NCBI GenBank assembly: GCA_003577005.1
Contig: QEUW01000017.1
Location: forward strand, 1 to 43,423
Source of the DNA: Chloroflexota bacterium
Lineage (GTDB): Bacteria; Chloroflexota; Anaerolineae; Caldilineales; Caldilineaceae
Direction: 5' to 3'
Length of the DNA: 43,423 nt
Shown: positions 38,000-43,423 of the stretch, piece after piece
Numbering within the stretch: position 1 is the stretch's first letter
How the letters are laid out: each line of letters starts with the position of its first letter
Position numbers and translations under genes: made by a program
The notes under the pieces: model-generated
Told to the model about the DNA's origin: nothing
Seen by the model: the letters and a program-made list of their open reading frames with translations, nothing else
Database searches by the model: none

Positions 38000-38959
38000 T
38001 CAAACAGCCTCCAACGGCCTTAAACCCGCCTCGATCTCGCGGCGGCGCGGCTCAAGGAAGGGGGGGAGGGCCAGCCGCTCGCCCAGGTGCTCCATCTCCT
38101 CGTCGGAGGCAAAGCCGGGGCCATCGGTGGCGATTTCAAAGAGGATGCCACCCGGTTCACGAAAATAGATCGACTTGAAATAGAAGCGGTCGATGACAGG
38201 CGTTACGCCCAGACCTGCTCGTTCGAGCCGCTGTTGCCACGCCTGGTGCTCTTCGTCGTTGGGCGTGCGGAAGGCGATGTGATGGACACCGCCACGCCCC
38301 ACCCGGCCCGGCAACAGGTGGCGCCCGGCTTCGACGTGAACCTCGGCGCCTGGCCCGCCAGCTCCGGTGGCAAAGACGGTGATCCGCCGCACCGGGTCGT
38401 TGTATGCTAGATAGTCACGCACCTCTTGAAAACCGAGCGCCTCGGTGAGCATCCAGGCTGTGGGCCTGAGGTCATGCACCATCAACCTGACCGAATGGAG
38501 GCCGCGAATGGCTACCTCGGCTGGGACCGGGCCACGCTCCCATGGAATGCCGCCAGGGGCCTCGTGGTCGTCCATCAACGCCAGTTCCTGCCCTTCGGGG
38601 TCGGTGAAGCGGAGCAGTGTCTGCCCATCCTCCTCGACCAGCCCGCGATGAGCGACGCCGACCTCTGTTAGCCGTTGCGCCCACCAGTTTAGCGCCTCTT
38701 CGCTGGGGACACGCAGCGCAGTCAACCCAATGGTGCCGGCGCCGGGGCGGTTTGGGGCTGCGTGGGGCCAGTCAAAGAAGGTCACATCTGTTCCGGGGCT
38801 GCCCACTGCATCTGCATAGAAGAGATGATAGGCCGACACATCGTCCTGGTTGACCGTTTTCTTGACCAACCGTAGCCCCAATACCTGGGTATAGAAGGCC
38901 AGATTCTGGGCTGCCTGCCCGGTTATTGCCGTCACGTGGTGAAGTCCAGTTAGTTGCAT
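38000..38959 (-). CDS. Ring-cleaving dioxygenase, MhqO-like (glyoxalase fold)
   Basis: The 319-residue protein has two vicinal-oxygen-chelate repeats. The first begins GLHHVTAITGQAAQNLAFYTQVLGLRLVKKTVNQDD and the second IRGLHSVRLMVHDLRPTAWMLTEALGFQE. Metal ligands H7/H8 in the first half and H (VHHIAF) and E (GILFEIATD) in the second are present. MhqO/MhqA/MhqE-type enzymes are induced by quinones and hydroquinones and detoxify them. The ATG has AGGAG eight bases upstream. It is a single gene and converges with the Fe-S oxidoreductase, so a quinone link is tempting but unproven. Confidence 0.88.
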   Translation of the reverse strand: MQLTGLHHVTAITGQAAQNLAFYTQVLGLRLVKKTVNQDDVSAYHLFYADAVGSPGTDVTFFDWPHAAPNRPGAGTIGLTALRVPSEEALNWWAQRLTEVGVAHRGLVEEDGQTLLRFTDPEGQELALMDDHEAPGGIPWERGPVPAEVAIRGLHSVRLMVHDLRPTAWMLTEALGFQEVRDYLAYNDPVRRITVFATGAGGPGAEVHVEAGRHLLPGRVGRGGVHHIAFRTPNDEEHQAWQQRLERAGLGVTPVIDRFYFKSIYFREPGGILFEIATDGPGFASDEEMEHLGERLALPPFLEPRRREIEAGLRPLEAV

Positions 38960-39106
38960 GGAAATCTCCTGTTGAGCCGTTTATTCGATAGCTGACTCTA
39001 CTTTACCTGTTCCATTTTACCTCGATTGGCTGGATTTCGTTGGCAAGCTATACCCCTTTCGAGGCTAGCGTTTGTAAGCGCATAGCGGGCGGTGGGATGG
39101 CGTTGA

Positions 39107-39135
39107 TTGCCCATGCGCATCCTCTCTGCTACAAT
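39107..39135 (+). promoter_or_regulatory. Promoter of the hybrid kinase gene
   Basis: TTGCCC (39107-39112) and TACAAT (39130-39135) are 17 bases apart. The predicted transcript start near 39142 supports the ATG at 39176 rather than the upstream in-frame codons. Confidence 0.5.
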
Positions 39136-39175
39136 GGGTGGCAGCGCTTTGAGGAGCGTGTACTGGCAAACAGCT

Positions 39176-41821
39176 ATGTTTTTTACCAATCTCCCCGAAC
39201 ATCAACATGTGATACGCCATGCGCTTTTGCGTGGCGCCAGCCTCGCTTACCTCTTGTTTGGGTTGACCGGCCTGCTGTTGACTTTTCCGTACGGCGGTTG
39301 GACAACCATTTTTCTTGTCACCTTGTTTTTGTTGGGCGCGTTGCTCTTTTGGCAGTGCAGCCGCTGGGTGGCGCATGGGCAACGTGTGCGTCTGGCGGTG
39401 CGTTTGAGCGCCGGTTGTTTGCTCTTTATCACCTCTGTCTTTGCCTTGACTGCCCCGCGCGAGTTTCCTGCGGCAGGGGCCACGGTCTTTGTGTTAGTGC
39501 TCCTTTTTAGCAGCCTGACCGATAGCAAGCGGGGCGCCTGGCTCTTTTGCGGCCTCTGTATCCTCTGCCATGTGACTTCTGTCTGGGCGCGGGCGTGGCT
39601 GTTTGGCATCGATTTTGGGGACGACCCAGAATTCTTGTTGATGGTATACTTTTTTACACCCCTGCTCTTTCTCCTCTTCACCTTTATCGCGACCGATCTG
39701 AGCGTCTATCTGCGCTCAACGCTCCAGACGAGCGCCGGTCTTCAGCGCGACCTACACAGCCGTACGCTGGAATATCAAAAGCTGCTGGAGACCATGAACG
39801 AAGGCTTTGTGATCATCAACAAGGATGACATATTTGAGTTTGTCAACAATCGGTTCTGCGAAATGGTGGGGCTACCGGCGGATCAAGTCATAGGACGCCG
39901 CTATACCGAGTTGGCCGAGTTTGACGAGGCCAACCAGATGATCCTTAGGGAGCAACGCGCACTGCGCGAACAGAAGTTGCGTTCCAGCTACGAGTTGCAG
40001 GCCACCCGGAGCGATGGCCTACGTGCGACCCTGTTGATATCGGCCATTCCCAATTTGGACGCCGACGGCCACTACTGCGGCACAAGCTGTGTCGTGACTG
40101 ACATTACCGAAAGGAAACTGGCCGAAGAAGCGCTGATCGCCGAGCGGACTTTGCTCAGCCAACGCGTCAAGGAACGGACGGCTAGCCTCCAGGCTGCGAA
40201 CGAGGCCCTCGCCCGCGAGCTGGCTGAACGCCAGCAGGCCGAGGCGGAATACCGGCTGCTTTTCAACCATGTGCCCCTTGGCCTCTATCGAGCCAGCCTG
40301 GATGGACGCCTATTGCGCGCAAATCCGGCATTGGTCCGGTTGCACGGTTTCGCCAGCGAAGCGGAGATGCTAACGACATTTCATAGCGGCCAACGTGACT
40401 GGTACGTCGACCCTGCACGCCGCACCGAGTTTCGTCGTCTGCTTCACGAACAGGGCAGTGTAGCAAACTTCGAATCCGAAGTCTTGCAGCATCAGACAGA
40501 CAAACAGATCTGGATTTCCGAGAGCGCTGTCATCGTGTGTGATCCAACAGGAACGCCTCTTTACTATCAAGGGACAGTAGAGGATATTACCGCCCGCAAA
40601 GAGGTAGAGTTGCAACAGGAGCGTCTGATCGCCGAGTTGGCGAGTGTGGCGCAGATGAAGGACAAATTTCTGGCCAATATCAGCCACGAATTGCGCACTC
40701 CGTTGAACGGCATCCTCAACTTGACCGAGTTGCTGCGCGAGCAAATCTACGGCGCACTCAACGACCGCCAGCAGCAGGCATTGGCTACCATTGAGGAGAG
40801 CAGCCAACACTTACTGTCGCTGATCAATGACATTCTCGATCTGGCCAAGGTGGAAGCTGGAAAAACGGAGCTAGTGCTGGCGCCTGTTGCGCTCAACGAT
40901 CTTTGCCAGGCGAGTATCCGATTTATCCAACCGGCGGCGCAGAAAAAAAAGCTACGTCTCTACTTTACCCATGATCCGGCTGTCCATATGCTGCTGGCTG
41001 ATGAGATGCGGCTCAAACAGATTCTGATCAACCTGTTGGGCAATGCAGTCAAATTTACGCCCGACTATGGCGCAATCGGTCTCGAAGTCATCGGCAGACC
41101 GGGCGATGAAGCAGCAGTGGATATTGTGGTGTGGGATACGGGACCGGGCATCCCCGCGCAGGCACACGAAGCGATCTTTCGTCCCTTTGTTCAGGTCGAC
41201 AGCCGCCTGGCCCGCCAGCACGAAGGGAGTGGCCTTGGTCTGGCGCTGGTACGGCGCATGGTCGGGTTGCACGGCGGTACGGTCACGCTAGAAAGCGAGG
41301 TAGAGCGGGGCAGTCGCTTTACGGTCACGCTGCCATGGCGGGAACCGGCCTCTCCCGGCCAGCAGTTCGAGAACAGGAAAGGGGCATCCTCTCGCCCGCA
41401 CAGACCCGCGCCGGTAAAAAAGAGACCGGCTGGCCCGCTCGTTCTGTTGGTCAGTCAAGATGCCGCCACGCACCAGATGATTGGTGATTACTTGCGTTTC
41501 AAAGGCTACGAGGTCACAGTGGTCGCTACCGTGGAAGAAATGGTTGCCAGCGTTCCAGGGCACACACCCGCAGCCGTCATTCTCGATCTGCAACCGCTGT
41601 TGGAGGAAGACGAGCGTCCGGCGTCACTGCTCCGCACCGCCCCACATCTGTCCACCGTACCGATCATCTCGCTCACAGCAAATGAGGGTTACAAGCCGGC
41701 AGCTACCGGGTGTGCGGATGCATACTTGCGAAAACCGATTCGCCTGCAAGAACTGGCACAGATCATCGAGGCGACGGTAACGGCGAATGGCTCGCCCCAA
41801 GCCACCCTCCAAACCCTGTAA
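39176..41821 (+). CDS. Hybrid sensor histidine kinase with atypical receiver
   Basis: The 881-residue kinase has six or so membrane helices (residues about 15-190), a first PAS domain (about 205-325), a coiled coil, a second PAS domain (about 355-480), then HisKA with LANISHELRTPLNG, and HATPase with LINLLGNAVKF, VWDTGPGIP and EGSGLGLAL. A C-terminal receiver starts near 757 (PLVLLVSQDAATHQMIGDYL) and keeps the phosphoacceptor-like Asp in VILDLQP and the Lys in LRKPIR, but the usual acidic pair is replaced by Ser-Gln, so magnesium binding and phosphorylation may be lost. It stands alone without a partner regulator. The ATG at 39176 fits the promoter. The sensed signal is unknown. Confidence 0.9.
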   Translation: MFFTNLPEHQHVIRHALLRGASLAYLLFGLTGLLLTFPYGGWTTIFLVTLFLLGALLFWQCSRWVAHGQRVRLAVRLSAGCLLFITSVFALTAPREFPAAGATVFVLVLLFSSLTDSKRGAWLFCGLCILCHVTSVWARAWLFGIDFGDDPEFLLMVYFFTPLLFLLFTFIATDLSVYLRSTLQTSAGLQRDLHSRTLEYQKLLETMNEGFVIINKDDIFEFVNNRFCEMVGLPADQVIGRRYTELAEFDEANQMILREQRALREQKLRSSYELQATRSDGLRATLLISAIPNLDADGHYCGTSCVVTDITERKLAEEALIAERTLLSQRVKERTASLQAANEALARELAERQQAEAEYRLLFNHVPLGLYRASLDGRLLRANPALVRLHGFASEAEMLTTFHSGQRDWYVDPARRTEFRRLLHEQGSVANFESEVLQHQTDKQIWISESAVIVCDPTGTPLYYQGTVEDITARKEVELQQERLIAELASVAQMKDKFLANISHELRTPLNGILNLTELLREQIYGALNDRQQQALATIEESSQHLLSLINDILDLAKVEAGKTELVLAPVALNDLCQASIRFIQPAAQKKKLRLYFTHDPAVHMLLADEMRLKQILINLLGNAVKFTPDYGAIGLEVIGRPGDEAAVDIVVWDTGPGIPAQAHEAIFRPFVQVDSRLARQHEGSGLGLALVRRMVGLHGGTVTLESEVERGSRFTVTLPWREPASPGQQFENRKGASSRPHRPAPVKKRPAGPLVLLVSQDAATHQMIGDYLRFKGYEVTVVATVEEMVASVPGHTPAAVILDLQPLLEEDERPASLLRTAPHLSTVPIISLTANEGYKPAATGCADAYLRKPIRLQELAQIIEATVTANGSPQATLQTL

Positions 41822-41864
41822 CCGTGCGGCTGTGCTCATGCGTCACCAGCGCCGGCTGCGGCTC

Positions 41865-42503
41865 TCAGTTCTCCTGGCGGTCCTGCGTGCCCTCTATATT
41901 TGAGGTTTGGGTAGCGACAGGTGTCTTCCCCCGCAAGGCGCGCAGCCAGCCCAGGTGTTGGTAAAAGGCGGACAGCGTCCAGTACATGGGTTGAAACTGG
42001 GCGCCCGGCTCACCTACCAGTGGGCCAAAGGGCACAAAGCCCAAATGCCGGTAGAGGCGCAACTGCTGCGTCGTACCCGAGATGACGGCCAGATCCCAAC
42101 CGCGTGGGGTGGTATGGGTCGCACAGATTTCGAGCAAGTTACGAAAGGTGGCCGCATTGCGATAGCCCGGCGCGATATAGAGTAGACGGATCTCTCCCAG
42201 TTTGTTGTGTGGTGGTAGATATTGGTCAAGATCGGCGAGCTTCAGATCCAACGAAAACGGACGCCGGTCACGCAGTGCGCACATCGCGACCACCTGTTCC
42301 CCAGCAATGCCAATCGCATAGGTGTTTTCGACGTGAAATTTGTCCACCAGCCGCCGTTCAGAGTTGGGTGGGTGTTGCGGAATCTCCTCGACAAAGGCTT
42401 GATAATTGAGGCGATGGATCTGCTCAAGCTCCCACGGCTCGGCAGCGATTTTGAAGACCAGCGACGACAAGCGCACCCCCACGATTACAGATTTAGAACC
42501 CAT
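41865..42503 (-). CDS. N-acyltransferase-like protein (GNAT/FeeM-type fold)
   Basis: The 212-residue protein has a GNAT core: FKIAAEPWELEQIHRLNYQAFVEEIPQH, the strand TYAIGIAGEQVVAMCALRDRRPFSLD, LGEIRLLYIAPGYRN where the CoA loop would be, and LYRHLGFVPFGPLVG. The start of this pattern, where LNYQAFVEEI is followed by a DKFHxEN motif, resembles acyl-homoserine-lactone synthase and FeeM-type N-acyl amino acid synthases and proteins tied to exosortase systems. The substrate is unknown. The ATG lies inside a palindromic element (42492-42582), so the original start may have been downstream. Confidence 0.7.
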   Translation of the reverse strand: MGSKSVIVGVRLSSLVFKIAAEPWELEQIHRLNYQAFVEEIPQHPPNSERRLVDKFHVENTYAIGIAGEQVVAMCALRDRRPFSLDLKLADLDQYLPPHNKLGEIRLLYIAPGYRNAATFRNLLEICATHTTPRGWDLAVISGTTQQLRLYRHLGFVPFGPLVGEPGAQFQPMYWTLSAFYQHLGWLRALRGKTPVATQTSNIEGTQDRQEN

Positions 42504-42582
42504 CCGAATAACGGTTGCGGGTCCGACAACTACACCGACGAATAATCGTTGTCGCAGAGTGATTCGGATAGGCTCTTAGAAC
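42492..42582. repeat. Small palindromic element at the acyltransferase start
   Basis: ATCCGAAT (42502-42509) and ATTCGGAT (42562-42569) are inverted, with further similarity outward. A direct repeat TTAGAAC (42493-42499 and 42576-42582) brackets the palindrome. It resembles a short MITE whose ends look like GAGCCTATCCGAAT, as in some IS5-type elements. The 42504-42663 gap holds nothing else I can name. Confidence 0.45.
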
Positions 42583-42663
42583 GTACACAAGCCCAGACTG
42601 AAACTTGATTCGTTCGCTGCCCTTTCTCTGTTGGCGAACATACGTCGCCACGTTAGGAGATTC

Positions 42664-43251
42664 CTACCCACGGGAAAACTGACGATAAAGCGAGCGCAAA
42701 TTTGTGCGGTGCGCATAGAGCAAGAGAAGCGCAATGACGGTGATCGCCACCCAGAGCGCACCGAAAATGCCAAGCAGATACGCCAGTGCCGGCGCGGTGA
42801 CAAAGGCGACAATGCCGCTGATCGTAAAATTGCGAGACACCGCAAAAATCACCCCTGCCACGCCAAGAAAGAGCAGAGCCAGCAGTGGGTTGATCACCAC
42901 CACAGCCCCAAAGCTGGTTGCCGCCCCCTTGCCGCCCCGAAAGTTCAACTGTACGGGATAGAGATGGCCAAGCACGACTGCGACCATGGACGCCGCCACA
43001 CCCCACGGCGGCAGCGCCATCCACCGCGCCAGATAGAGGGCCAGGGCGCCCTTGAGCAGGTCCCCGGCAAAGACCACGATAAAGCCGTGCCGCCCCAAGA
43101 CGCGGCCAGCATTGCGCGCCCCCGCTGCGCCCGACCCAAGCGTGCGAATATCCTGGCCGGTGCGCCAGCGCACAACGTAGTAGGCCGTGTTGAAACAGCC
43201 CAGACCATAACTTAAAAGGACAGTCAGGATGGTGGTCAGGGACGGGATCAT
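42664..43251 (-). CDS. plsY: Glycerol-3-phosphate acyltransferase PlsY
   Basis: The 195-residue integral membrane protein has about five to seven hydrophobic helices. PlsY transfers the acyl group from acyl-phosphate to glycerol-3-phosphate, the first step of phospholipid synthesis. Family motif 1 appears as GSGAAGARNAGRVLG (usual GSGNxGATN), and motif 2 as GHLYPVQLNFRGGKGAATSFG, close to GHxxPVFxxFKGGKGVAT. The change of the motif 1 Asn to Ala is notable and may mark a paralog. The ATG at 43251 is preferred over a GTG at 43266. The rest of the window to 43423 contains no recognisable gene. Confidence 0.88.
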   Translation of the reverse strand: MIPSLTTILTVLLSYGLGCFNTAYYVVRWRTGQDIRTLGSGAAGARNAGRVLGRHGFIVVFAGDLLKGALALYLARWMALPPWGVAASMVAVVLGHLYPVQLNFRGGKGAATSFGAVVVINPLLALLFLGVAGVIFAVSRNFTISGIVAFVTAPALAYLLGIFGALWVAITVIALLLLYAHRTNLRSLYRQFSRG

Positions 43252-43423
43252 GACACTTACTGCCACGCGTTGATGGAGTTGTTGCTCCGCAACGCTGATA
43301 TTGCCATATTCGCTTTGGATTGCAAAATCTTTTCGAGAGCATTTTACGTCATTTGTGCAAACAATTTCTCTGTGTTATAGTTTCGCCAATACCAGTGAAT
43401 GCCCCTAAAACGACGCACGCTAG

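Overview
The window is about 60% G+C, densely coded on both strands, and looks like chromosome from a free-living, aerobic or facultative filamentous Chloroflexota bacterium (Anaerolineae/Caldilineae type). That placement is inference. It rests on the giant secreted protein ending in a YLPxV-type tail, the long S30AE hibernation factor, the CCG-domain membrane oxidoreductase, SOS boxes of the GAAC-N4-GTTC type, and many small palindromic intergenic repeats. There are no rRNA, tRNA, CRISPR or phage genes and no complete insertion sequence. The left edge carries a decayed cytochrome P450.

Layout. 1-575: P450 remnant. 683-804: a 122-bp foldback element with a 9-bp target duplication, placed just before the ribosome binding site of a 2513-residue secreted protein (828-8369). 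8370-8549: three hairpins between convergent genes. 8550-12227: creatininase-family hydrolase, CobW-type GTPase and a PAS histidine kinase. 12266-15259: uvrA, with an SOS operator and an in-frame insert carrying a 7-bp tandem repeat. 15558-17756: an acetyltransferase, ECF sigma and anti-sigma operon. 17918-19666: bacterial dynamin-like GTPase. 20306-24732: isochorismatase-fold hydrolase, ribosome hibernation factor, ComF-type protein, Flp pilin with a NarL-type regulator, and a coiled-coil zinc-ribbon protein. 24738-30343: a divergently transcribed pair of secreted degradative enzymes, a subtilisin and an endonuclease/exonuclease/phosphatase-fold nuclease. 30388-32333: phosphoribosyltransferase, endonuclease III and an unknown anchored protein. 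32364-34052: a small two-helix membrane protein and a soluble FtsK-type DNA translocase behind a consensus promoter with a LexA-type box in its spacer. 34733-38959: NAD-dependent epimerase, a membrane Fe-S oxidoreductase resembling ETF:menaquinone oxidoreductase, and an MhqO-like dioxygenase. 39176-43251: hybrid histidine kinase, N-acyltransferase-like protein and PlsY.

The best lead for something new is the DNA-damage theme. uvrA has one SOS box, and a second, stronger promoter with two boxes sits upstream of a truncated FtsK-like motor that has neither membrane segments nor a gamma domain. That motor is followed by a small two-helix membrane protein which could anchor it. The second theme is small mobile palindromes: two foldback families show 9-bp target duplications, one has three copies here, and another set of hairpins recurs at gene ends.
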